A DNA stretch of 64,000 nucleotides from JAUICS01 sp964384335 (GCA_964384335.1 CAYLKN010000001.1:1-64000); one strand, 5' to 3'. Positions 53,160 to 62,166 are shown, counted from the stretch's first letter. The notes: generated from the sequence alone by a model not told the origin. Translations and numbers: made by a program.

Positions 53160-55454
53160 TTATTTTGCGTATTCTTTTTTCTTTATGCCACGCGTTTTAT
53201 TGTCATCATTGTAGACAAAAACTATTTCTCCGTCTTTGTAATCAACGGTGACAATTCCGCCGTTTGTCAACTTGCCGAAAAGCATTTCCTCGGCCAGCGG
53301 CTTCTTGATTTCCTTCTGTATGATACGTGAAAGCGGGCGTGCCCCCATTGCCGGGTCATAACCCTGTTCCGCGAGATGCTCTTTTGCGGCATGGGTAAGC
53401 TCGATAGTGACGTTGCGGTCTGAAAGTTGTGCTTCAAGCTGATAAATAAATTTTTCGACAACGCGGATGACGGTTTCACTGTTTAACGGTTTGAACGGAA
53501 TAATAGCATCCAGACGGTTTCGGAATTCAGGACTGAAAAGCTGGTTAATCGCTTCCGTGTCCTCGTCTGTTCTGGTTTCCCGTTCAAAGCCAATGGGCGC
53601 CTTGGCCATTTGCGCGGCACCGGCATTGGTCGTCATGATAAGAATTACGTTCCTGAAATCGATACTTTTACCGTTGTTATCCGTCAGTTTGCCGTAATCC
53701 ATAATCTGGAGAAGGATATTGAAAAGATCCGGATGCGCCTTTTCAATCTCATCCATAAGGACGACGGAGTGCGGATTATGATCGACTTTGTCGGTAAGCA
53801 GTCCACCCTGTTCAAAGCCGACATAGCCGGGGGGAGTCCCGATAAGCCTGGAAACCGAATGGCGTTCCATATATTCGGACATATCAAAACGCATTAATTC
53901 GACACCCAGTGTTTTTGAAAGCTGCTTGGCGACCTCGGTTTTACCCACACCCGTCGGTCCGGAAAACAGATAACATCCTATTGGTTTTTCATGCTCCCTT
54001 AACCCGGCGCGTGCGAGTTTGATGGAATCGGCCAACGTCTCAATGGCTTCATCCTGGTCAAAGACCATGGTTTTAAGATCCCTCACAAGATTGCGCAGAA
54101 CTTCTTTATCGTTCCGGGATACAGATTTAGTCGGTATTCTGGCCATTGCCGCAATGACGTTCTCGATGTCCTTAACATTGATCGTCTTTTTACGCTTTGA
54201 AGGCGGGAGCAAAGCCTGGGCGGCCCCGACCTCATCAATTATATCAATGGCTTTATCAGGAAGTTTGCGGTTGCCGATGTATTTCTGTGAAAGTTCAACG
54301 GCATTTTTAAGTGCATCCTGGGTATAGCGCACGCCGTGATATTTTTCGTAGTGCGGTTTAAGACCTTTCAGAATCTTAATGGTGTCTTCAACCGAAGGCT
54401 CATGAATATCAATTTTCTGAAAACGTCTGACAAGTGCGCGGTCCTTCTCAAAATAATTTCTGTATTCTTTATATGTCGTTGATCCAACACAACGCAGATT
54501 ACCCGAAGCCAGAGACGGCTTAAGCAGGTTGGATGCATCCATGGCGCCACCGGATGTTGCCCCGGCCCCGATAATTGTATGAATTTCATCAATAAAAAGT
54601 ATGGCTCCGTCAATATTCTCGATTTCGGAGAGAACGGCCTTGATCCTTTCCTCAAAATCACCGCGGTAACGCGTTCCGGCAAGAAGGGCACCCATATCCA
54701 GGGCAAATATCTGGGCATCATGCAGAACTTCGGGCACTTCCTTGTTAACGATTTTTTGGGCCAGTCCTTCGGCGATTGCCGTTTTGCCGACACCGGGATC
54801 ACCGACATAAAGCGGGTTGTTTTTGGAACGGCGGCAAAGTATCTGGATTGTGCGCTGTACTTCCTTTTCCCGGCCGATAAGAGGATCAATTTTTCCGTTT
54901 CTGGCTTTTTCGTTAAGGTTATTACAGTAAGCGTCAAGCGTTTCCTGACCGGTTTTTATTGTTTTATCCTCTCCGTCCGTTTCAGTGCCGCGCGGTGTCT
55001 TCGTGGTGTCAGAAGCTTTTGGAACTTTGGCTATTCCGTGGGATATGTAATTTACAGCGTCGAACCGGGTCATATCCTGTTCCTGAAGGAAGTATACGGC
55101 GTGGCTTTCCCTCTCGGAAAAAAGAGCCACCAGGACATTCGCGCCTGTCACTTCATCCCGGCTGGATGACTGTACGTGTATTGCAGCACGTTGCAGAACG
55201 CGTTGAAAAGCGGTTGTTGGTTTGGCCTCGTCCACATTCGCATTTATAAGATAGGACAGCTCGTTATCAAGGTAATGGGAAAGCTGGTCTTTAAGATCCT
55301 GTAAAGAGATACCGCAGGAACGAAGCACGGCCATGGCTTCCTGGTCGTCGGCAAGAGCAAAGAGCAAATGCTCAAGCGTGGCGTATTCATGGCTGCGCTC
55401 ATTCGCGGCTGCCAGTGCTTTATGGAGTGTCTGTTCTAAATTTCTTGAAAGCAC
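53160..55454 (-). CDS. clpA: ATP-dependent Clp protease, ATP-binding subunit ClpA
   Basis: A 764-residue Hsp100 unfoldase that feeds substrates to ClpP. The N-domain (about 1-140) starts with NLEQTLHKALAAANE. AAA1 has Walker A GDPGVGKTAIAEGL (about 207) and AAA2 GPTGVGKTEVAKQL (about 490), with no ClpB-type middle coiled coil. An IGF-type ClpP-binding loop (PIGFERET near 603) is present. It follows clpS by 6 bases, the usual N-end-rule arrangement. Length is normal. Confidence 0.97.
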   Translation of the reverse strand: MLSRNLEQTLHKALAAANERSHEYATLEHLLFALADDQEAMAVLRSCGISLQDLKDQLSHYLDNELSYLINANVDEAKPTTAFQRVLQRAAIHVQSSSRDEVTGANVLVALFSERESHAVYFLQEQDMTRFDAVNYISHGIAKVPKASDTTKTPRGTETDGEDKTIKTGQETLDAYCNNLNEKARNGKIDPLIGREKEVQRTIQILCRRSKNNPLYVGDPGVGKTAIAEGLAQKIVNKEVPEVLHDAQIFALDMGALLAGTRYRGDFEERIKAVLSEIENIDGAILFIDEIHTIIGAGATSGGAMDASNLLKPSLASGNLRCVGSTTYKEYRNYFEKDRALVRRFQKIDIHEPSVEDTIKILKGLKPHYEKYHGVRYTQDALKNAVELSQKYIGNRKLPDKAIDIIDEVGAAQALLPPSKRKKTINVKDIENVIAAMARIPTKSVSRNDKEVLRNLVRDLKTMVFDQDEAIETLADSIKLARAGLREHEKPIGCYLFSGPTGVGKTEVAKQLSKTLGVELMRFDMSEYMERHSVSRLIGTPPGYVGFEQGGLLTDKVDHNPHSVVLMDEIEKAHPDLFNILLQIMDYGKLTDNNGKSIDFRNVILIMTTNAGAAQMAKAPIGFERETRTDEDTEAINQLFSPEFRNRLDAIIPFKPLNSETVIRVVEKFIYQLEAQLSDRNVTIELTHAAKEHLAEQGYDPAMGARPLSRIIQKEIKKPLAEEMLFGKLTNGGIVTVDYKDGEIVFVYNDDNKTRGIKKKEYAK

Positions 55455-55460
55455 GTCTTG

Positions 55461-55910
55461 TTACTCCTTTTCCATCGTACACTGCAATGGCTGTTCGTTT
55501 GCCCTTGCGAAATCCATGACCCGCGTTACTTTCGTTTCCGCCACTTCATAGGTATAAATACCACAAACACCTACCCCGCGTCGATGTACGTGCAGCATTA
55601 TATCAGTTGCTTCCTGTCTGTTTTTGTTAAAAAATCTCTCCAATACATGTACAACAAAATCCATCGATGTGTAGTCGTCGTTAAGCAACAGGACTTTATA
55701 CATCGAAGGTTTTTTGGTCTTGGGCCGTGTTTTTAGAAGGACGGAAGAATGCTTTTCAGGAGTATCACCGTCATCCGGATCGTTATCCTGGTTCTTGGAT
55801 GAATCAAACGGGATCAGGCCTTTGCCCGCGTAAGTATGCACTGATTTTCCAAAAAGCTCTGAATTGGTTGCTTTCAAGAGTTCCGACATAGAAAAAAATC
55901 TGTGCCCCAT
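55461..55910 (-). CDS. clpS: ClpS adaptor with a long N-terminal extension
   Basis: A 149-residue ClpS, the adaptor that hands N-degron substrates to ClpA. The core (about 66-149) has YKVLLLNDDYTSMDFVVHVLERF (Asn/Asp pocket), the MLHVHRRGVGVCG block and TKVTRVMDFARANEQPL at the end. The first about 65 residues exceed the 20-35 typical of ClpS and include an acidic Asp-rich stretch (DNDPDDGDTPEKH). The start at 55910 is the only ATG with a purine-rich upstream; a later ATG at codon 8 is possible. clpA follows with 6 bases between. Confidence 0.95.
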   Translation of the reverse strand: MGHRFFSMSELLKATNSELFGKSVHTYAGKGLIPFDSSKNQDNDPDDGDTPEKHSSVLLKTRPKTKKPSMYKVLLLNDDYTSMDFVVHVLERFFNKNRQEATDIMLHVHRRGVGVCGIYTYEVAETKVTRVMDFARANEQPLQCTMEKE

Positions 55911-56025
55911 TATTTTTCCGTTTTTTTATACAATCAAATTTAAGAAGATATATATACCAATATATCACATTTCGTTAAATATTTGACTACTATACAAGGA
56001 ATTTTGTGTTAGAAAAATTAATTTA

Positions 56026-56049
56026 AAGGCCGCCCTTAAAGGCGGCCTT
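56026..56049 (-). terminator. Intrinsic terminator of the phasin gene
   Basis: AAGGCCGCC (56026-56034) and GGCGGCCTT (56041-56049) form a perfect 9-base, G+C-rich stem with a 6-base loop. Read on the minus strand it is followed by a T-rich run (TTTAAATTAATTTTT), so it ends transcription of the phasin gene, whose stop lies about 40 bases upstream. Confidence 0.85.
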
Positions 56050-56090
56050 CTTATGATAAATCTGGATCTTAAACTGATAAAGTTAAAGAT

Positions 56091-56978
56091 TTAGGAAGCC
56101 AGGTTTGAAGTCTTTTTAATTGTTTTTGTGAAGTGAGTATTCATCGGCTCAAAACAATCGGAACACATTTTTACAGAAAGTTCTGAAAGCTTTGTGATAC
56201 CGGACATCATGTCATCGAATGACTGATGGGCAATTGAATATTGTGCTTCAGAAAACTCATTAATGGTATTGCATTTCATTAAACTTTTTAAAGAGTTTGC
56301 ATTTTTCTCTGCCGCATCCTGGCATATGTTTGTTAAGGTTTTAAGGTAATCCTCAACACCTTTCATCATCGTGCTGCCGGTTTGCATGATGGCTTCGGAG
56401 CCTTCCTTGAGATTAGACATGGATTCCTGGGAAATTTTGTCGAATTGTGTATTGTTGGCATTCATAATACTCTCCATTGTTTGAGTTGTGTTTTCGAAAG
56501 CTTTCGTGTCGAAAGCAGGTGAGGGCAGTCCAAAAAACTGTGAAGTGTTCCATACACTTTGATTTGCAGGCCTTGAGGACCCCGCTGATCTCGCTTTTGG
56601 AGCTGTTTTCGCTGCTGTTTGTACAGTTTTAGCTCTGGAGGGCCTGTTTTTTGAGCCCGCTGGTTTTTTCACCTTTCTGGAAGCTGCAGATTTCTGGCTT
56701 TTAGAAGGTGAGGCTTTCTTCGCAGCAGAGGAAGACTTTGTCTGAGTTTTACTCGTACCTGCGGAAGAGGATTTTGCTGATCCGGAAGTTGAGGGCCCGG
56801 AAGTTGTGGCCTTTGCGGGTTGGCTCGTGCCAGCTTGCGACTGAGGCGCATCTTGCTGCTTAGTGCTGACAACCTGCAATGTGTTTGCCTTGGCTGTACT
56901 GGTTCCGGGTTGACCAGTGTTTGATGGTTTCTGGTTGTTTTTGGCTTCTGAAGAAGGGCCTTGCGCTTTATCTGCCAT
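56091..56978 (-). CDS. Phasin-family protein with a low-complexity Ala/Ser/Lys/Pro N-terminal half
   Basis: A 295-residue protein in two halves. Residues 1-145 are low in complexity (Ser, Lys, Ala, Pro, Thr, Gln), basic and likely disordered, similar to basic linkers in some DNA- or granule-associated proteins. Residues about 165-290 form a helical phasin-like domain (MESIMNANNTQFDKISQESM, FSEAQYSIAHQSFDDMMSG). Phasins coat PHB granules. AAGGA precedes the ATG, and an intrinsic terminator follows. The basic half might bind DNA, as PhaM/PhaF-type proteins do; this is inference. It is 2 kb from phaR on the same strand. Confidence 0.85.
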   Translation of the reverse strand: MADKAQGPSSEAKNNQKPSNTGQPGTSTAKANTLQVVSTKQQDAPQSQAGTSQPAKATTSGPSTSGSAKSSSAGTSKTQTKSSSAAKKASPSKSQKSAASRKVKKPAGSKNRPSRAKTVQTAAKTAPKARSAGSSRPANQSVWNTSQFFGLPSPAFDTKAFENTTQTMESIMNANNTQFDKISQESMSNLKEGSEAIMQTGSTMMKGVEDYLKTLTNICQDAAEKNANSLKSLMKCNTINEFSEAQYSIAHQSFDDMMSGITKLSELSVKMCSDCFEPMNTHFTKTIKKTSNLAS

Positions 56979-57033
56979 GATTTTTCCTTTTCTAGAATAC
57001 GCTTAATTTTAATGTATTTTTAACATGATATTT

Positions 57034-57042
57034 TGCAATGCA
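57034..57042. promoter_or_regulatory. Candidate PhaR-type half-site upstream of the phasin gene
   Basis: TGCAATGCA at 57034-57042, within TTGCAATGCACAA. A near-inverted copy, TGCATTGCT, lies at 57219-57227 before the D,D-carboxypeptidase, and TTGCAAT also occurs in the phaR-phaC gap (59675-59681). PhaR proteins of this class bind TGC...GCA-type sites, so these are candidates, not proven operators. Confidence 0.35.
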
Positions 57043-57218
57043 CAATAATATTTTGCTCACTTTATTCATTGCATTTATCAACTGGAGTAAGATAACAAAA
57101 ACCTGTGGAAACTTAAATATATTCTTAACCAATCGTAAGTAATATAATAGTTTTGAACAGTGGTGTTTAACATGAATAGACATAGTCATAAATTCGATTT
57201 ATACTTTATGTGTGATAA

Positions 57219-57227
57219 TGCATTGCT
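57219..57227. promoter_or_regulatory. Inverted copy of the TGCAATGCA motif before the D,D-carboxypeptidase gene
   Basis: TGCATTGCT matches the reverse complement of TGCAATGCA (57034-57042) at 8 of 9 positions. It lies 26 bases before the ATG of the carboxypeptidase gene in a 274-base divergent intergenic region that otherwise is A+T-rich and has no gene, hairpin or repeat that I can support. Confidence 0.3.
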
Positions 57228-57252
57228 TTAATTCTAAAGGTTTTCAGCAAAT

Positions 57253-58959
57253 ATGAAGGGTCAGAAAATTAAATCTCTTATGGCGGATATTTCAAAAAAA
57301 TATGTAAGATTTATTCTAAACCTCGCTGTTATTATAGGCGGCATTGCAACTTTGTATGTAGTGTCTGCTCAACCTGCACATGCAGACAATAAATACGCCG
57401 CCATCGTTGTGGATGCCGGAACAGACAGGGTTCTGTTTTCGAGAAACGCTGATAAATCCCTTCATCCCGCCTCGCTTACGAAAGTGATGACTCTGATGCT
57501 TGTTTTTGATCAGTTGAGTGAGGGGGCGCTTTCCTACGGTGACAGGATTAAAATTTCTCACCGCGCGGCCAGTATGGTTCCAAGCAAGCTTGGCTTGAAA
57601 CCCGGTGAAACGATAAGTGTGAAGAATGCGATCTATGCCCTCGTAACAAAATCCGCGAACGATATTGCCGTTGCTCTTGCCGAACATATCGAAGGATCGG
57701 AGAGCGCGTTTGCCTATAAAATGACACGCAAGGCACGCAGCATTGGAATGAACAGCACACGCTTTATGAATGCGTCTGGCCTTCATAATCGCAAACAGGT
57801 AAGCACAGCCCGCGATATGGCCAATATGGCAAAATACCTTATTAACAATTATCCTGAATATTATCATTTCTTTTCAACACAGCTGTTTCAGTATGATGGC
57901 CGCAAGTACCGCAATCACAATCGTCTTCTAGGAAGATATCCCGGGGTGGACGGACTGAAAACGGGATATATAAGCGCTTCGGGTTTCAATCTTATTTCAA
58001 CTTCCGTCAGACAGAACCAGCGCCTTATTGGCGTCGTTTTTGGCGGGCGTTCCTCAAGAACGCGGGATGCGCATATGGTTGATATCCTTGACAATTCTTT
58101 TGACAGGCTCCGGCATTTGAGGATGGCCCAGGCACGTGTGCCCGTACCTGATGCCAAGCCGGTAACGTCTTCGTTTGCAGTTGCTTCATCTGGAGTGTCA
58201 GCATCATCCGGGAATGAAAAAGACTTGCAGGACTTTATACTGCCTCCAATGAAGCCGGTTTACATGCAACTGGCATCATTTGATGAAGGGAATGACGGTG
58301 TAGGAAGCAGAGAAGGTGGAATGACTGTTGCCTCCGCAGGGTCGTCAATACCGGTTTCTCATCTTGAGATGCTTTCAAGATCGCTGGGAGAAGGCAATTT
58401 TAATGAGATCATAGGGCAGGGCGATTTTGACCCCGTTGCCATGAAGCGTATTGAAACAGGTTTAATTGCCCTTTCTGTTCATACCGGCCAGGAAAGGCAT
58501 AAGGCTATGTTTTTAAATCTGCTTGGAAACAATATCAGGGATGATATTGTAGAGGCCGGAAAAAACTTTTTCAGTGGGTTTATGAGTACGTATTTCTCCG
58601 ATGGCGTCAAAAGAAGCGTAGATGGAAAGCCACTTCCGCCCAGATTCCCCGACATCCGACTGGCTAACCTGCACACGTCAGAAGTTAATGCAGACGGCAA
58701 CATTGATGTTAATACGCCGGCCCCTAAGGTATCAATCGAGATTGGACGTTCATTCAGTCGTGACGCAATTGACCGTTTGTTAAAGCAATCTATCGAACGG
58801 CTCGATGCTGATAACAGGGGAAAATTTATGGATGCCGTTGTTGTTCCTGTTAGAAACAATGACAGAATAGTGTTTCACGCCAGAATAAAGAACCTGAGTA
58901 ATGAAGACGCACGTCAGGCATGCACAATGCTGGAAAATTGCCAGGTTATTCATAACTAG
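57253..58959 (+). CDS. D-alanyl-D-alanine carboxypeptidase (peptidase S11) with a C-terminal SPOR-like domain
   Basis: A 568-residue exported low-molecular-weight penicillin-binding protein. A signal peptide or anchor covers about 20-45. The catalytic S11 domain has SxxK in PASLTK (Ser74-Lys77), SAN in KSAND (about 134) and KTG in GLKTGY (about 236). After a Ser/Asp-rich linker and a unique region (about 300-470), the last about 75 residues look like a SPOR domain (VSIEIGRSFSRDAIDRLLKQS ... MLENCQVI), which binds denuded glycan at the septum. It trims cell-wall pentapeptides. It is much longer than simple DacA and sits inside the PHB region. Confidence 0.9.
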   Translation: MKGQKIKSLMADISKKYVRFILNLAVIIGGIATLYVVSAQPAHADNKYAAIVVDAGTDRVLFSRNADKSLHPASLTKVMTLMLVFDQLSEGALSYGDRIKISHRAASMVPSKLGLKPGETISVKNAIYALVTKSANDIAVALAEHIEGSESAFAYKMTRKARSIGMNSTRFMNASGLHNRKQVSTARDMANMAKYLINNYPEYYHFFSTQLFQYDGRKYRNHNRLLGRYPGVDGLKTGYISASGFNLISTSVRQNQRLIGVVFGGRSSRTRDAHMVDILDNSFDRLRHLRMAQARVPVPDAKPVTSSFAVASSGVSASSGNEKDLQDFILPPMKPVYMQLASFDEGNDGVGSREGGMTVASAGSSIPVSHLEMLSRSLGEGNFNEIIGQGDFDPVAMKRIETGLIALSVHTGQERHKAMFLNLLGNNIRDDIVEAGKNFFSGFMSTYFSDGVKRSVDGKPLPPRFPDIRLANLHTSEVNADGNIDVNTPAPKVSIEIGRSFSRDAIDRLLKQSIERLDADNRGKFMDAVVVPVRNNDRIVFHARIKNLSNEDARQACTMLENCQVIHN

Positions 58960-59043
58960 GGCTTGTGGAATTTAAGTCAATACCGGAAGAATATATGCCA
59001 GTTACTGAAACAAACCGCCTGCCATCATCCTTTAAAGAGAATA

Positions 59044-59637
59044 TCAGGAAGCTTTTTTCTGCTTATCTTCCACCGATTTAAGTTCCTTCTGAAGCTCCGC
59101 AATCTGTTTTTCCAGCTCAGTTTTCTTTTGCTTCAGGGCTTCCGCGCTGTTTTCGTCGGAATACAACATTGAAAACGGTGAAAATGTTTTCAAGGCTCTT
59201 TCAAACATTTCAAGATTACGTCGGTTCAGTTCCTCAACTGTGGATACAGGGAACATACCTTCTATTGATTTGTTTATATGTTTGCGGAAACTTTCCTGGT
59301 TTGAAGCAAAGCTGTCAATTGCATGCTCAAGGTAATTTGGAAGGATGCCGTTGAAATTATCGTCGTAATAGCCGATCAGACGCCGCAGAAAACCAACAGG
59401 AAGCATGTTTTGCCCTCTTGATTCCTGATCTACAATAATCTGCGTCAGCACCGACCTTGTCAGGTCCTCTCCGCTTTTTGCATCGTAAACGATAAAGTCA
59501 TGCCCTTCTTTTACCATTTCATAAAGGTCATCCAGGGTCACATAACTGCTTCGACTTGTATCGTAAAGCCGCCTGTTCGCATATTTTTTAACGACTATGG
59601 GCTCCTCATTTTTTTGCTTTCTCGCGGTGGTGGCCAT
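59044..59637 (-). CDS. phaR: PhaR, polyhydroxyalkanoate synthesis repressor
   Basis: A 197-residue PHB-responsive repressor. PHB_acc_N domain near 15-75 has VKKYANRRLYDTSRSSYVTLDDLYEMVKEG; the PHB-binding domain follows (about 76-125; QIIVDQESRGQNMLPVGFLRRLIGYYDDN), and a C-terminal Glu/Lys coiled coil (about 165-195). It represses phasin and other pha genes until granules absorb it. AGAGAGGT seven bases before the ATG supports the start. It is divergent from phaC, with TTGCAAT and a TTAAATATTTAA palindrome in the 99-base gap as candidate sites. Confidence 0.95.
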   Translation of the reverse strand: MATTARKQKNEEPIVVKKYANRRLYDTSRSSYVTLDDLYEMVKEGHDFIVYDAKSGEDLTRSVLTQIIVDQESRGQNMLPVGFLRRLIGYYDDNFNGILPNYLEHAIDSFASNQESFRKHINKSIEGMFPVSTVEELNRRNLEMFERALKTFSPFSMLYSDENSAEALKQKKTELEKQIAELQKELKSVEDKQKKAS

Positions 59638-59690
59638 AATGTACCTCTCTAATTTGTAAATGTGAAAGCTCGTGTTGCAATTAGGGTAGA

Positions 59691-59702
59691 TTAAATATTT
59701 AA
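59691..59702. promoter_or_regulatory. 12-base palindrome in the phaR-phaC divergent gap
   Basis: TTAAATATTTAA is a perfect palindrome centred in the short gap between the phaR and phaC starts. It may be a repressor site or simply an A+T-rich promoter core. Confidence 0.3.
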
Positions 59703-59736
59703 TAGAGTGTTCTCAGATAAGTGGTGAATAGTCAAG

Positions 59737-60888
59737 ATGAATAACGCAACGGAAAGGCAGGCGCAGCATAAAATTTACAGATCTGCCCCTAAATCTCTTG
59801 CTTTTCATATGTCTTATTACAGTCATTGTACTGCCTCGCATGCTGCAAACAAAAAGCCGCAAAATTTCCGAAAAATGTTTGAAGGTATACGCCATTACCA
59901 ATGCCACCCGTATACAAGACAGATCAGCCCTCTTGAAAGCGTTTACAAAAAAGGGGAGATGCAGGTTCTTAAAGCGCCGGGTAATGGCCGCTCCGGTTCA
60001 GGAGATACGTATCCTGTTCCTGTTCTTTTTATTCCTTCCTTAATCAACCCTTCGACCATTATGGATCTTCATCCGCGGCGATCATTGCTGCGGTGGTTTG
60101 CAGATAATAAATTCGGAAGTTACCTTGTTGACTGGGGATGTCCTCAGAACGACGGAAATCTGTATTCACTAAATGACATTATTGTCGAACGCCTGATCCC
60201 CGCAATCGAAGAAGTTTTAAGAATACATAATTCTGACAGGATACATCTTGCCGGATACTGTATGGGCGGTCTTCTTTCTATTGCGGCTTCAGACTTACTG
60301 CGGGGCAAGGTTGCTTCTCTGCAGCTGTTATCATCTCCGTGGAATTTTTGGATAAATCATGATCATTTATCCCGGATTGTAATCGGGAACCTTGACTTCC
60401 TGAAGACCAGCCTTGCGCAAATGGCATCTGTACCATCTATTTATATACAATCTTTGTTTGCGTTTATCGATCCGTATTCATTGGTGAACCGGTTTTCGGA
60501 TTTCGTAGAAATGAAAGTTGACAGCTTTGGTGCGGAGTTGTTTATCGCCGCAGAGGAATGGGCAAACGGCGGCGTTAATCTCCCGGCAGAACTTGCTCTG
60601 GATTGTCTTGAAAAAATGTATGAGAAAAATTTGCCATGTAGCGGAAAATGGTATGTGGGCGATCAGAATATCAATCTGCAAAATCTTAATGATTTGCCTG
60701 TGCAGATTATTCATCCTTCAAAGGATAAAGTTGTGCCTTTAGAGTCAACAAAAGAACTTTGTAAGCATCTGCACAATGTAAATATCTTGAAACCGCAAAC
60801 CGGTCATGTTGGTATCATATGTGGTCGAAATGCAATCAGAGACATATGGACCCCGATGATTGAGTTTGCAATCAGAAACACGAGTTAA
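59737..60888 (+). CDS. phaC: PHA synthase-like alpha/beta hydrolase (short, class III-like PhaC)
   Basis: A 383-residue alpha/beta hydrolase with all PhaC catalytic features: PSLINPSTIMDL and LVDWGCP blocks, the nucleophile Cys175 in LAGYCMGGLLS, Asp330 in HPSKDKVVPLE and His357 in TGHVGIICG. It would polymerise 3-hydroxyacyl-CoA into polyester on the granule. Class I synthases have about 560-600 residues; this is the size of class III/IV catalytic subunits, which need PhaE or PhaR partners. No PhaE gene is seen here. The start lacks a clear ribosome binding site; ATG at 59809 is an alternative. Confidence 0.85.
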   Translation: MNNATERQAQHKIYRSAPKSLAFHMSYYSHCTASHAANKKPQNFRKMFEGIRHYQCHPYTRQISPLESVYKKGEMQVLKAPGNGRSGSGDTYPVPVLFIPSLINPSTIMDLHPRRSLLRWFADNKFGSYLVDWGCPQNDGNLYSLNDIIVERLIPAIEEVLRIHNSDRIHLAGYCMGGLLSIAASDLLRGKVASLQLLSSPWNFWINHDHLSRIVIGNLDFLKTSLAQMASVPSIYIQSLFAFIDPYSLVNRFSDFVEMKVDSFGAELFIAAEEWANGGVNLPAELALDCLEKMYEKNLPCSGKWYVGDQNINLQNLNDLPVQIIHPSKDKVVPLESTKELCKHLHNVNILKPQTGHVGIICGRNAIRDIWTPMIEFAIRNTS

Positions 60889-60954
60889 AGTTCAGCATTT
60901 GTTCAATGTCTATACATTCAGTTTTTTAATCAGAGGAAAGAAAGGATTTAAATT

Positions 60955-62166
60955 ATGAATACACATGATCCGGTCGTCATCGTCAGCGCCAGAAGAACAG
61001 CAATCGCATCGTTTAACGGTGCATTAAGTTCATTGCCGGCAAGCGAGCTTGGAAAAACCGTTATCGCAAGTGCATTAAACGAGTCCGGTGTCAATACAGA
61101 TGATGTGGATGAGGTGATTATGGGCCAGGTCCTGACTGCGGCAACAGGACAGAACCCGGCCAGACAGGCCGCAATAAATGCCGGGATTGCAAAGGAAAAA
61201 ACGGCGTATTGCATTAATCAGGTTTGCGGGTCGGGCCTGCGTTCGGTCATTCTGGGGGCCCAGTCTATACTGGGCGGGGATTGTAAGATTATCCTGGCCG
61301 GCGGACAGGAAAATATGAGCCTTGCCCCTCATGCTATCAATATGCGGCAGGGGTATAAAATGGGGCCGGCAAAAATGCAGGATACTATGATTGTGGACGG
61401 CTTGTGGGATGCATTCAACGATTATCATATGGGCATCACTGCTGAAAACATCGCACAACAATACCAGATCACACGGGATGACCAGGATGCTTTTGCCGCC
61501 AATTCACAGCAGAAAGCGGAGAAGGCGATTGAGGAAGGACGGTTTAAGGCCGAGATCGTACCCATTACAGTTAAAATGAAAAAAGAGGAAATTACCTTTG
61601 ATCAGGATGAATTTCCAAGAAAAGGTGTGACTGCTGAAAGTCTTGCCAAATTAAAACCGGCATTTAAACCCGATGGAACGGTAACTGCCGGGAACGCCTC
61701 CGGTTTGAACGATGGTGCGGCGATCACTCTTCTCATGCGCGCCAGTGAGGCAAACAAAAGGGGACTCAAACCGTTTGCCAGAATCCGCTCGTGGGCAACG
61801 GCAGGTGTTGATCCTGCGGTTATGGGTACAGGACCAATCCCCGCATCCCGGAAGGCAATTGAAAAGGCCGGGTGGTCAGAAAAGGATATTGATCTTGTGG
61901 AATCAAACGAAGCCTTTGCCGCACAGTCATGCGCGGTTATAAAAGAGCTGGGGCTGGATACCTCGCGGGTAAACGTCAATGGCGGAGCCATTGCCCTCGG
62001 CCATCCGATCGGTGCATCCGGCACGCGTGTTCTTGTTACCCTTCTGCATGAGATGGCAAGGCGGAACGTGCAAAAAGGCCTTGCCACTTTATGCATTGGC
62101 GGCGGCATGGGCATAGCCATTTGTGTTGAACGGGACGATACAATGGAATGGGTCGAAGTGGCCTGA
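60955..62166 (+). CDS. phaA: Acetyl-CoA acetyltransferase (beta-ketothiolase)
   Basis: A 403-residue biosynthetic thiolase that condenses two acetyl-CoA to acetoacetyl-CoA, the first PHB step. The active-site Cys lies in NQVCGSGLRSV (about 90), His in GGAIALGHPIGASGTR (about 350) and the second Cys in LCIGGGMGIAICVE (about 385). AGAAAGGA sits 7 bases before the ATG. It lies 66 bases after phaC and 36 bases before phaB, so the three form one PHB synthesis operon. It differs from the thiolase at 25.1 kb in the NQVCGSG versus NRFCASS active-site block. Confidence 0.95.
   Translation: MNTHDPVVIVSARRTAIASFNGALSSLPASELGKTVIASALNESGVNTDDVDEVIMGQVLTAATGQNPARQAAINAGIAKEKTAYCINQVCGSGLRSVILGAQSILGGDCKIILAGGQENMSLAPHAINMRQGYKMGPAKMQDTMIVDGLWDAFNDYHMGITAENIAQQYQITRDDQDAFAANSQQKAEKAIEEGRFKAEIVPITVKMKKEEITFDQDEFPRKGVTAESLAKLKPAFKPDGTVTAGNASGLNDGAAITLLMRASEANKRGLKPFARIRSWATAGVDPAVMGTGPIPASRKAIEKAGWSEKDIDLVESNEAFAAQSCAVIKELGLDTSRVNVNGGAIALGHPIGASGTRVLVTLLHEMARRNVQKGLATLCIGGGMGIAICVERDDTMEWVEVA

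Noticed and set aside
59737..60888. General lipase or haloalkane-type hydrolase for the phaC gene
   Set aside because: The nucleophile is Cys in GYCMGG, and the PhaC-type LINPS and VDWG blocks plus phaA/phaB context favour a PHA synthase.
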